Of a DNA stretch of 17,674 nucleotides, positions 6,961-13,252 are shown piece by piece. The notes beneath the pieces are model-generated. The model made no database searches. It was not told the DNA's origin and saw only the letters and a list, made by a program, of their open reading frames with translations. Origin of the DNA: an uncultured Selenomonadaceae bacterium. Its GTDB lineage: Bacteria > Bacillota > Negativicutes > Selenomonadales > Selenomonadaceae. Location of the stretch: assembly GCA_910579115.1 (NCBI GenBank), contig CAJTSO010000028.1, positions 1 through 17,674 of the forward strand, read 5' to 3'. A program made the position numbers and the translations under genes. Within the stretch, counting starts at the first letter, position 1. Every line of letters begins with the position of its first letter.

Positions 6961-7030
6961 GCTAATCCGTCTTATAGGCTCCCCTGTAGGTTGGCAGGAG
7001 CTGTCAGCGAAGCTGACTGAGGGGTGACAG
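6961..7030 (+). repeat. dispersed palindromic repeat between yviE and fliW
   Basis: The unit carries GCTAATCCGTCT, then GGCTCCCCTGTAGG, TTGGCAGGAGC, TGTCAGCGAAGCTGAC and TGAGGGGTGACAG. It starts right after the yviE stop codon and is nearly identical to unit 5800-5864. It would fold in the mRNA between two co-directional flagellar genes. Confidence 0.85.
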
Positions 7031-7137
7031 ACAAACTGCCAACCTCATATTTATACCACCAACTGCCACCAACCGGTGCCAATTTTCAAATTTATCTTGT
7101 CAGACCGCATTTGCAGATTCACATAGGGAGGATAAAA

Positions 7138-7587
7138 ATGAAGATGTTAAAGACTGCCCGCTTCGGCGAAATAGATGCGGATACCCTTACCTGCCTCCAC
7201 TTTGAAGAGGGGTTTCCCGCCTTTGAAAAAGAGCGGGATTTTGCCCTTATTCCGGCGGCAGAGGACAGCCCCTACGTTTTCATGCAGTCCTTCCTTACGC
7301 CGGAGCTGGCTTTCCTCCTGACCCGGCCCTTCCTGTTTTTCCCGGATTACCATTGTGAGCTGACCGATGATGTGGTGGAGAAGCTGAGGCTTGAACGCGA
7401 TGAGGATGCTGTCATCTACACCCTGGTCACTGTACCGGATGGGGATGTGAGCCGCCTGTCGGCCAATCTTCTGGCTCCTATAGTGGTAAACAAGGAGAAC
7501 GGCCAGGCCCGGCAGATAATCCTGGAAACGTCAGGCTACACCACGAAGCACCGCCTATTTCAGGAGCCAAAGGGAGGCGGGGAGTAA
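7138..7587 (+). CDS. fliW: FliW, flagellar assembly factor and CsrA antagonist
   Basis: FliW binds CsrA and, alternatively, the C-terminus of flagellin. When flagellin accumulates it sequesters FliW and frees CsrA to block flagellin translation. The product is 149 residues, the usual FliW length. It opens KTARFGEIDADTLTCLHFEEGFPAFEKERDFALIP (FliW has a similar G.i.....i.F..GlpGFe..r.f.l.). SPYVFMQSFLTPELAFLL gives the core strand-helix, and LSANLLAPIVVNKENGQARQIIL is the conserved region near the C-terminus. ATG 7138 is chosen for the ribosome binding site TAGGGAGGAT (7124-7133). The upstream in-frame ATG 7024 would begin inside a repeat. The stop codon overlaps the csrA start by one base (TAATG), so the antagonist pair is translationally coupled. 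Confidence 0.93.
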   Translation: MKMLKTARFGEIDADTLTCLHFEEGFPAFEKERDFALIPAAEDSPYVFMQSFLTPELAFLLTRPFLFFPDYHCELTDDVVEKLRLERDEDAVIYTLVTVPDGDVSRLSANLLAPIVVNKENGQARQIILETSGYTTKHRLFQEPKGGGE

Positions 7588-7805
7588 TGCTGGTTCTTAC
7601 GCGGAAACCGAAGCAGCAGATATATATCGGCGATAATATCGTCATTAACATCGCCGAGGTCCAGGGGGATAATGTCCGCATTGCCATTGACGCTCCGGGA
7701 GATATGAAGATATACCGGGGGGAAATATACACCGCGATCCGGCAGGAAAATACCGCTGCCGCCGCCACCGCCGCTTTGGACGTCAGTTCCCTGCCCTCAC
7801 CGTAA
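7587..7805 (+). CDS. csrA: CsrA, post-transcriptional regulator
   Basis: CsrA is a small dimeric RNA-binding protein that blocks translation by binding GGA motifs near ribosome binding sites. In flagellated Bacillota its main target is flagellin mRNA. The 72-residue product begins MLVLTRKPKQQIYIGDNI and has the VQGDNVRIAIDAPGDMKIYRGEIY core. L4 and R6 on the first strand and R44 near the second RNA-contact strand are kept. Residues 50-72 form an alanine-rich tail (AAAATAALDV), longer than in enteric CsrA (61 residues). It overlaps the fliW stop by one base, and GGAGGCGGGGAG immediately upstream is the ribosome binding site. Candidate RNA targets lie in the flaG and flagellin leaders in this window. 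Confidence 0.96.
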   Translation: MLVLTRKPKQQIYIGDNIVINIAEVQGDNVRIAIDAPGDMKIYRGEIYTAIRQENTAAAATAALDVSSLPSP

Positions 7806-7809
7806 AATT

Positions 7810-7836
7810 TAAGTTAATAGATAAATTTTGCGATGT
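7810..7836 (+). promoter_or_regulatory. possible sigma-28-like promoter for flaG
   Basis: TTTAAG (TAAG at 7810-7813), a 16-base spacer and GCGATGT (7830-7836) resemble the flagellin promoter TTTAAG-N15-GCGATAA. The -10 is imperfect and the spacer one base longer, so confidence is modest. It would start transcription near 7843, just ahead of the leader hairpin. Confidence 0.4.
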
Positions 7837-7854
7837 ATTTGCAGAGAAATTTTT

Positions 7855-7876
7855 TTTGCTCAAAGGATTGAGCAAA
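7855..7876 (+). promoter_or_regulatory. hairpin with AGGA loop in the flaG leader, candidate CsrA site
   Basis: TTTGCTCAA (7855-7863) and TTGAGCAAA (7868-7876) form a perfect 9-bp stem that displays AGGA as a four-base loop. GGA in a hairpin loop is the known preferred CsrA target. A second GGA lies in the flaG ribosome binding site (GGAGGG, 7893-7898), giving the two-site layout of CsrA-repressed leaders. There is no T run after the stem, so it is not a terminator. Confidence 0.55.
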
Positions 7877-7904
7877 TGCTTTAACAATCTATGGAGGGAT
7901 AAAA

Positions 7905-8411
7905 ATGATTGGACGGATTCAGGATGTGGTGACCGCCTCGGTGGTCATCGGAGCATTGGAGGGAGGGGGCACAGCCGCGGCTGTAGAACCGGTGGGAAGG
8001 GTAAAGCCCGTCAGCGATGCGGAGGGTTTTACTGCCGGAAAACAAGGAGCTCAGACGAAGCAGGGCCGGCAGGCTCAGCAGACGGCCCAGCCTCAGCCTA
8101 CAAGAGGGGTCAACGCCCCGGCGGCGGTCACCGACATCGACGAGCTTGACGCCGCCATTGAAGCGGCCAGGAAACCGGAGGAATTTACGGAGGAAACCGT
8201 CTCCGACATGACCGCCAAGCTCAACGAGCTCATGAGCAAAATAAATTGCGACCTCCGGTTCAGCTATAATAAAGAAGTCGACATGATGTCCGTAAAGATG
8301 ATGGACAAAAAAAACGGCGAGGTCATCAAGGAATATCCCCCGGAAGAGCTTATAGAATCCATGGTTAAGGCAAAGGAATGGATTGGCGCTTTCCTTGACC
8401 GCATAGTATAA
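7905..8411 (+). CDS. flaG: FlaG family flagellar protein
   Basis: FlaG proteins are small products encoded next to fliD that influence filament length in several bacteria. Their mechanism is not settled. This one is 168 residues and longer than most because of a low-complexity N-terminal half rich in Q, A, P and G (about residues 35-75). The conserved C-terminal domain (about 100-168) reads LNELMSKINCDLRFSYNKEVD, then VKMMDKKNGEVIKEYPPEELI, and ends in a helix with FLDRIV, matching the FlaG pattern. ATG 7905 follows GGAGGGAT by 5 bases. The gene heads the flaG-fliD pair and has a 5' leader with a candidate CsrA hairpin. Confidence 0.9.
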   Translation: MIGRIQDVVTASVVIGALEGGGTAAAVEPVGRVKPVSDAEGFTAGKQGAQTKQGRQAQQTAQPQPTRGVNAPAAVTDIDELDAAIEAARKPEEFTEETVSDMTAKLNELMSKINCDLRFSYNKEVDMMSVKMMDKKNGEVIKEYPPEELIESMVKAKEWIGAFLDRIV

Positions 8412-8452
8412 TTCATTTAGACAAGCCGTTCATTTTAATAAAAATCATTGGA

Positions 8453-8470
8453 GGGTCAGGTCTCTGGCCC
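8453..8470 (+). other. hairpin in the flaG-fliD gap
   Basis: GGGTCAG (8453-8459) and CTGGCCC (8464-8470) form a 7-bp stem with one G-T pair and the loop GTCT. It lies just upstream of the fliD ribosome binding site AGGAGG (8478-8483). Only a weak T-rich stretch (TGTTTAT) follows, so it may be an attenuator, a stability element or nothing. A GGA at 8450-8452 flanks it. Confidence 0.35.
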
Positions 8471-8491
8471 TGTTTATAGGAGGAAAAAATC

Positions 8492-10312
8492 ATGGGTGTA
8501 AACGGAATTTACGGTCTCTCTGGTTCCGGCCTGGACGTAGAGTCCATGGTCAAGGCCGGCATGATGAGCAAACAGTCGCAATACGATAAAATGTACAAGA
8601 ACGCCACCAAGCAGGAGTGGGTTAAGGAAGCTTACAACGAAGTCTACGCCAAGCTGAAGGAATTCCAGGATGTAACCTCCAGCTTCAAGCTCAGCAGCTC
8701 GCTCATGACTATGGGCGCCAAGAGCAGCAATGAAGGCATGGTCACCGCTACCGCCAACGCTTCGGCCTTGGCCATGACCCACAAGGTAGTGGTAAACTCT
8801 GTGGCCTCCAACGCCTACCTTATGTCGGCGAAGGGAATTGAAAGAGAAAGTGATGCAAAGAACTCCAATAAGCTGGCGGATTCCATATTCCAGTCCATAG
8901 AGGCGGAGGGCGACGGCTACAAGGTCAAATTAAGCGGCACTGAAAAAACCGTGGCCGCTGATGACGTGGCCCTGAAGTTCTCCATCGTCACCGGTGAAGT
9001 AGGCGAGGACGGAAAAGAGATAACGAAAGAGATTTCCTACACCTACAAGGAGCTGGCCGACGGCAAGACCTTCAGCGGCATGGCTACCGATATCAAGAAC
9101 CTGGGGCTTGGACTCAGCGCCAGCTACGACTCCGTCAACGACAGCTTCCAGATTTACAATACCAGCTCCGGTGAGAAAAACCGCATCGATATAACCGCCG
9201 GAGACGACAACGCGGCCACTCTCCTGAACAATCTGAACCTCCGCCAGTCCCGCAACGGCGAGCTGGGCGTACCGGACGGCTCTGACCCCACCAAACTGGA
9301 CACCGCCGCTTCCGGCAACATTACCTTTGGGGTTGGGTCCACCGTGAAGGCTTACGGCACGGACGCGTCTGTCAACATAGATGGTAAGGAATATACCCTG
9401 GAGAAAAATTATGTGACCGTAGCCGGGGTCAACTATACCTTCAACGATGCAAAGCCCGGTGAAACATCTACCGTAACCGTCACCCAGGATACGGAGGCCA
9501 TCAAAAAGAATGTGCAGGAGTTCGTCGACAAGTACAATGAGCTTATTGACGAGCTGAACAGCCTCATCAAAGAGGAATCCTCCAGCTACGAACCCTTGAC
9601 CGACGCGGAAAAGAAGGACATGACCGAGGCCCAGATCAAGACCTGGGAAGAAAAGGCCAAGACGGGGCTCCTCTCCAATAGCAACATTCTCCGGAGCATT
9701 GTCAGCTCCCTCCGGGAGTCCATTTATACCCGGGTTGACTCGGTGGATTCCCAATACAACAGCGCTTCCGCCATCGGTATTACCGGCAGCACACTCAGCA
9801 GTGGCAAGTTAGACTACTCGGGGCACCTTACCCTGGATATGGACAAGCTGGAGAAAGCCCTGAGCGAAGATCCGGACTGCGTTTACCAGATCTTTGCCTC
9901 CGATGGGGACGGCGAATCTGAATGGGCAAAACTCAGTGACGAGGACAAGGCCTCCGGCAAATACAACCACCTGAAGACCTGGAGTGACCTTACGGAGAAG
10001 GAAAAGGCTTCCGGCAATTACAACTACCTGAAAAAGGAGTCCTACGGCAACACCGGTATTGCTAACCGCCTCTACTATACATCCCTGGCCGATGGCATGG
10101 ACAAGGTGAAGGACTACGCCGGGGTTTCCGGAGACTCCGGTGATCAAAGCACCCTGGGGCTGAAGATCACCGGCCTGAAGACCAGGATGGACAGCTTCAA
10201 GACCATGATGGACAAATATCAGGACAGCCTCTACAAGAAATACGATAATCTGGAAGTCTTAATAATGAGAATGTCGGTTCAGCTGGCCATGATTACCGGA
10301 AACAACGGCTGA
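8492..10312 (+). CDS. fliD: FliD, filament cap protein (HAP2)
   Basis: FliD forms the cap at the growing filament tip, under which flagellin folds. The 606-residue product starts MGVNGIYGLSGSGLDVESMV, the usual FliD opening with the SGLD motif. It continues with the coiled N-terminal region and KEAYNEVYAKLKEFQ. The conserved core TVTVTQDTEAIKKNVQEFVDKYNELIDELNSLIKEE (about 328-365) precedes the outer domains. The C-terminus GLKTRMDSFKTMMDKYQDSLYKKYDNLEVLIMRM is the standard D0 coiled coil. An unusual feature is a 19-residue tandem repeat at about 481-518 (LSDEDKASGKYNHLK, then LTEKEKASGNYNYLK). The strong ribosome binding site AGGAGG is 8 bases from ATG. The gap after the gene is a repeat block before fliS. 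Confidence 0.95.
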   Translation: MGVNGIYGLSGSGLDVESMVKAGMMSKQSQYDKMYKNATKQEWVKEAYNEVYAKLKEFQDVTSSFKLSSSLMTMGAKSSNEGMVTATANASALAMTHKVVVNSVASNAYLMSAKGIERESDAKNSNKLADSIFQSIEAEGDGYKVKLSGTEKTVAADDVALKFSIVTGEVGEDGKEITKEISYTYKELADGKTFSGMATDIKNLGLGLSASYDSVNDSFQIYNTSSGEKNRIDITAGDDNAATLLNNLNLRQSRNGELGVPDGSDPTKLDTAASGNITFGVGSTVKAYGTDASVNIDGKEYTLEKNYVTVAGVNYTFNDAKPGETSTVTVTQDTEAIKKNVQEFVDKYNELIDELNSLIKEESSSYEPLTDAEKKDMTEAQIKTWEEKAKTGLLSNSNILRSIVSSLRESIYTRVDSVDSQYNSASAIGITGSTLSSGKLDYSGHLTLDMDKLEKALSEDPDCVYQIFASDGDGESEWAKLSDEDKASGKYNHLKTWSDLTEKEKASGNYNYLKKESYGNTGIANRLYYTSLADGMDKVKDYAGVSGDSGDQSTLGLKITGLKTRMDSFKTMMDKYQDSLYKKYDNLEVLIMRMSVQLAMITGNNG

Positions 10313-10343
10313 TTTACCCTTGGGGATTAACGCCTCCCCCCAA

Positions 10344-10545
10344 AGCCTCCCCTCCAGGGGAGGTGGCGGCGTAGCCGCCGGAGGGGTGACAGGCAAGGCA
10401 GTTGCTTGGCTTACATCACCCCTCAGCCGCCTTTGGCGGCAGCTCCCCTCAATAGGAGCCTATGAGACGGATTATCGGTTACCGCTTTCAGCGGCTTGAG
10501 TGCTCATGCCGACCTGGAGGGGAGCCGATTAGACCGATTAGATGT
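10344..10545. repeat. block of three palindromic repeat units between fliD and fliS
   Basis: Unit one (10344-10392, plus orientation) carries GCCTCCCCTCCAGGGGAGG, a GGCGGC/GCCGCC stem and GGAGGGGTGACAGG. Unit two (10415-10475, minus orientation) carries TCACCCCTCAGCCGCC, a GGCGGCAGCTCCCC arm and GAGACGGATTA. Unit three (10477-10545, minus orientation) carries CCGCTTTCAGCGG and GTGCTCATGCC, then GGAGGGGAGCCGATTAGACC. It is the inverted form of the variant at 6168-6222. The block occupies nearly the whole 245-base gap, and no promoter is evident in it. Confidence 0.85.
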
Positions 10546-10557
10546 TAGGAGAAATCT

Positions 10558-10944
10558 ATGACAAATCCTGCCGCTGAAGCCTATAAGCGCCAGCAGATCA
10601 TGACCGCCACCCCGGAGGCCCTGACCCTCATGCTGTACAATGGCTGCCTCCGCTTTCTGAGCGAGGGCATGAAGGCTTTGGAAGAAAAGAAGTACGAAGA
10701 GGCGAATACCGCCCTTCAGAAGGCGCAGAAGATTATAAACGAATTCCGCATGACCCTGAAAATGGAGTATGAAATCGCCCAGCAGCTCCTGCCCCTCTAT
10801 AATTACTGCTACGACCGGATCTTCATCGGGAATTTGAAAAGCGACCTGGAGCCGATCCGCGAGGCTCAGACCATCATGACGGAGCTGAGGGACGCTTGGG
10901 CCCAGGCTATGAAGAAGGCCCGCATGGAAAGGGGCGAGGAGTGA
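10558..10944 (+). CDS. fliS: FliS, flagellin export chaperone
   Basis: FliS is a cytoplasmic four-helix chaperone that binds the flagellin C-terminus and prevents early polymerisation. In this phylum it also meets FliW. The 128-residue length is typical. The N-terminus AAEAYKRQQIMTATPEALTLMLYNGCLRFL is the classical FliS helix 1-2 pattern (Y-x-x-x-x-V-x-T-x-x-P-x-x-L-x-x-MLY-G). IINEFRMTLKMEYEIAQQLLPLYNYCYDRI is the conserved central region. The C-terminal helix LRDAWAQAMKKAR completes the bundle. ATG 10558 follows TTAGGAGA by 6 bases. The stop overlaps the next start (TGATG), so the downstream gene is translationally coupled. Confidence 0.95.
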   Translation: MTNPAAEAYKRQQIMTATPEALTLMLYNGCLRFLSEGMKALEEKKYEEANTALQKAQKIINEFRMTLKMEYEIAQQLLPLYNYCYDRIFIGNLKSDLEPIREAQTIMTELRDAWAQAMKKARMERGEE

Positions 10945-11390
10945 TGGCCGGGAAAGGCTCTCCCCAGACGGGAAACTACGGAACCGGAAGCGTTATTGCT
11001 ATGGAGGCCGGTCCGGCGAAACCGGCGCTGCCCAGCCTGCCCCGGGAGCCGGAAGCCCGGCTGGAGGCGGCAAAGGCTTACTGGCAGCGATACCTTCAGG
11101 TGAGTCAGGAGCTTCGCGGTTATATTGTGGCCGGTGAAGTGGACGAATACCTGGAGCTGGGCCGCCAGCGGATGGTCATCGGCGATTGCCTTATAGCTCT
11201 GGCGGACACCGGTTATAACCAATCCGCCGAGGCTCTGTCCATGGCGGAGGAGATCCGCCGGCTGGATAAGGAAAGCGAGCCCTATGCCCGCCGGGCCATC
11301 GCCAGAGGCCGCCAGCGGCAGTCGACCGCCCGGGCTTACGATCCCTACGGCTTGTCGGCGGTGGGGAATATCCTGAATATGAAGCAGTGA
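10944..11390 (+). CDS. fliT: FliT-like flagellar chaperone
   Basis: The gene directly follows and overlaps fliS, where fliT sits in Bacillus and relatives. FliT is the chaperone for the cap protein FliD. The 148-residue product has a disordered proline-rich start (about 1-38). A helical body follows (LEAAKAYWQRYLQVSQELRGYIVAGEVDEYLELGRQRMVI, about 40-80). The FliT-like pattern of a long helix, a short break around VAGEVDEY and a second helix is visible. The C-terminal end YDPYGLSAVGNILNMKQ is probably flexible. I choose ATG 10944 for the TGATG overlap with fliS; the upstream in-frame ATG 10896 lies inside fliS. Recognition rests on position and fold pattern more than on a signature motif. Confidence 0.6.
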   Translation: MAGKGSPQTGNYGTGSVIAMEAGPAKPALPSLPREPEARLEAAKAYWQRYLQVSQELRGYIVAGEVDEYLELGRQRMVIGDCLIALADTGYNQSAEALSMAEEIRRLDKESEPYARRAIARGRQRQSTARAYDPYGLSAVGNILNMKQ

Positions 11391-11409
11391 AAATTTTTCA
11401 AAAAACATT

Positions 11410-11435
11410 TAAGGTTATCCCGCAATCAGCGATAA
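11410..11435 (+). promoter_or_regulatory. sigma-28 (SigD/FliA) promoter of flagellin
   Basis: TAAG (11410-11413), a 15-base spacer and GCGATAA (11429-11435) match the SigD form TAAA-N15-CCGATAT. The position upstream of flagellin is as expected. Transcription would start about 11442, leaving a leader of about 120 bases. The inverted repeat GTTATC (11414-11419) with GATAAC (11431-11436) overlaps the promoter. Confidence 0.78.
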
Positions 11436-11504
11436 CAAATACAGAAGGAGCTATGGAAGAGCCAGCCGGCCCGCTAGCACCCGGAGGACGAAGCCATAGA
11501 ACCG

Positions 11505-11554
11505 CCGGACAGGGAAGTCCGGAATAAATTTTTTGGATGTTAAAACCAAGGAGG
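11505..11554 (+). promoter_or_regulatory. candidate two-site CsrA target in the flagellin leader
   Basis: CCGGAC (11505-11510), loop AGGGAA and GTCCGG (11517-11522) form a perfect hairpin with GGA (11513-11515) in the loop. The strand GGACAGGGAAGT matches the CsrA consensus RUACARGGAUGU at 10 of 12 positions. The second site is the ribosome binding site AAGGAGG (11548-11554), 11 bases before ATG 11565. This is the architecture known for hag of Bacillus subtilis: one upstream hairpin and one site on the Shine-Dalgarno. The fliW-csrA pair lies 4 kb upstream. Confidence 0.68.
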
Positions 11555-11564
11555 AAAAAACATC

Positions 11565-12887
11565 ATGGCAATGGTAGTAAAAAACAACATGCAGGCCCTC
11601 AATACTCTGAACACCCTCAACAGCAACACCAACGCTTTGACCAGCAGCCTGAAGAAGGTATCTTCCGGCATGAAGATCAACAGCGCTCAGGATGATGCTT
11701 CCGGCTACGCCATTTCCGAGCGTATGCGGGTTCAGATTCGCTCCCTCGATCAGGCAAAGGCAAACACCAACAGCGGTAACAGCCTCCTGAAGGTAGCGGA
11801 AGGCGCTGTATCCAGCACCGTTGAAATCCTGAAGACCCTGAAGGAGAAGGTAATCAACGCTGCCAACGACACCAACACCGATGAAGACCGCGCCACCATC
11901 CAGAAGGAGCTGAACCAGTCCATTGACCAGATCAATGACAACGCCAGCGTAACCTTCAACGGCAAGTTCCTGGTAGACGGTACCCACAACAAGAAGACTA
12001 CTGCTACCACCACCGCTCTCACCAACCAGAGCCTGTCAGCTACTACTACTTCTGCTACAGGACTTACTGATTTGGCGAACCGCAATGGTGACAGCCTGAA
12101 CATTCAGTCCACTGATACTGTTACCATCAGCTACACCAAGAACGGTGTAACCTACACCTGCAGCATGCAGGTATCCAACAATTCTCTGTCTTCTATCATA
12201 AACAGTGCTACCCAGAATGATGGTACCACCAAATTCAGCGCTGATTTTTCGTTCAGCAACGGCACTTCTCTGATTGGCGTTGATGGCTCTGGAAATTCAG
12301 TTTACACCGCTTCTGGTGAAAGCGCTCTGACGATAGCAGCTGGAGCCTCTGGTATTGGCGGACAGATTGCCGGCCTTTCCATCAGCATCACTGACAATCA
12401 GGGTAATGCCCGCAAGGCGGCCAACTCCGCTCTTGATGCTTTCAGTGAGAGCATCCGTGCCGTCAACGAGTCCGGTGACAACAGCATTCACCTGCAGATT
12501 GGCACCAAGGCTAACCAGACCATCAATGTCGGCATGACCGATATGCGCGCTGTGGCTCTTGGTCTCCAGGGCGATGATGGTACTGTTTTGAATGTTGGTA
12601 CCCGTGAGAAGGCAAACGCCGCTATCACCGTGCTTGACAACGCCATCCAGAAGGCGCTGGATCAGCAGACCTCCATCGGTGCTGCCGAATCCCGCCTCGA
12701 CTACACCGCCTCCAACCTGACCACCGCATCCGAGAACGTGACCAACGCAGAGTCCACCATCCGCGATGCCGACATGGCCAAGGAAATGACCGAGTACACC
12801 AAGAACAACGTCCTCATGCAGGCCGCTCAGTCCATGCTCGCTCAGGCAAACCAGAACAGCTCCAACGTCCTCAGCCTCCTCCAGTAA
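11565..12887 (+). CDS. fliC: flagellin, filament subunit
   Basis: Flagellin polymerises under the FliD cap to make the filament. The 440-residue product has the conserved D0/D1 N-terminus (MAMVVKNNMQALNTLN, then SSGMKINSAQDDASGYAISERMR and SLLKVAEGAVSSTVEILKTLKEKVINAAND). The C-terminus LDYTASNLTTASENVTNAESTIRDADMAKEMTEYTKNNVLMQAAQSMLAQANQ... is equally clear. The middle (about residues 142-267) is the surface-exposed hypervariable domain. It is rich in S and T, with TCT, GCT and ACT codons that the flanking regions avoid, and would offer O-glycosylation sites. The first residues MAMVVKNN are typical of Negativicutes flagellins as I recall them. ATG 11565 follows AAGGAGGAAAA. Expression should be controlled by sigma-28 at the promoter and by CsrA-FliW at the leader. 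A strong terminator follows. Confidence 0.97.
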   Translation: MAMVVKNNMQALNTLNTLNSNTNALTSSLKKVSSGMKINSAQDDASGYAISERMRVQIRSLDQAKANTNSGNSLLKVAEGAVSSTVEILKTLKEKVINAANDTNTDEDRATIQKELNQSIDQINDNASVTFNGKFLVDGTHNKKTTATTTALTNQSLSATTTSATGLTDLANRNGDSLNIQSTDTVTISYTKNGVTYTCSMQVSNNSLSSIINSATQNDGTTKFSADFSFSNGTSLIGVDGSGNSVYTASGESALTIAAGASGIGGQIAGLSISITDNQGNARKAANSALDAFSESIRAVNESGDNSIHLQIGTKANQTINVGMTDMRAVALGLQGDDGTVLNVGTREKANAAITVLDNAIQKALDQQTSIGAAESRLDYTASNLTTASENVTNAESTIRDADMAKEMTEYTKNNVLMQAAQSMLAQANQNSSNVLSLLQ

Positions 12888-12928
12888 TTCGTTACAGGAA
12901 GATAGCATAGGAAATAGGATATGTGCTA

Positions 12929-12965
12929 GCAAAAAGACCCTCGCCGAAAGGCGGGGGTCTTTTGC
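12929..12965. terminator. strong terminator after flagellin, probably bidirectional
   Basis: GACCCTCGCC, the tetraloop GAAA and GGCGGGGGTC form a GC-rich stem, extended outward by AAAA/TTTT pairing (12930-12964). The hairpin ends in TTTT on the plus strand and in TTTTT on the minus strand. On the minus strand it could also stop transcription arriving from the convergent glycosyltransferase gene. Confidence 0.92.
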
Positions 12966-12980
12966 ATTGTAAGTTTCTTA

Positions 12981-13252
12981 TAACCGGCCTCGCAGGCTCC
13001 CCTCTAGGGGAGGCTTTGGGTAACTGCTAATCGGTCTCGTAGGCTCCCCTCTAGGGGAGCTGTCAGCGAAGCTGACTGAGGGGTGAATAAAAAACGGTCT
13101 GGCTTGTCTTTCACCCCTCCGCCCTTCAGGTACCTCCCCTAGAGGGGAGGCGGGTAACTGTTAGTCGGTCTAGTGGGCTCCCATTTAGGGGAGCTGCCGC
13201 CGCAGGCGACTGAGGGGTGTGCAAGCCATGCTAACCTGTAGGGGAGGCTTTT
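12981..13252. repeat. repeat block between flagellin and the glycosyltransferase gene
   Basis: The 343-base gap after flagellin holds the terminator and then only repeats. They are: a partial unit (12981-13017, with GGCTCCCCTCTAGGGGAGG); a full unit (13021-13086, with TAACTGCTAATCGGTCT, GGCTCCCCTCTAGGGGAGC, TGTCAGCGAAGCTGAC and TGAGGGGTGA); a composite element with terminal repeats (13111-13219, starting TCACCCCTC and ending GAGGGGTG); and a short tail copy (13234-13252) that reads into the last codons of the glycosyltransferase gene. The full unit is the best consensus of the family in this window. Confidence 0.85.
13111..13219. repeat. composite MITE-like element, second copy
   Basis: The 109-bp element has termini TCACCCCTC and GAGGGGTG. 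The left half holds CCTCCCCT/AGGGGAGG and the right half holds TAACTGTTAGTCGGTCT, GGCTCCC...GGGGAGC and a GCCGCCGCAGGC arm. It has the same outward-facing layout as 6052-6157 and 16157-16269, at similar length (106, 109 and 113 bp). Confidence 0.7.

Noticed and set aside
5800..7030. A CRISPR array or phage attachment sites
   Set aside because: The repeats are palindromic, vary in sequence and orientation, and have no uniform spacers. No cas or integrase genes are present.
7855..7876. A terminator after csrA
   Set aside because: The stem is perfect but is preceded, not followed, by the T run. The loop AGGA and its place in the flaG leader favour a regulatory hairpin.
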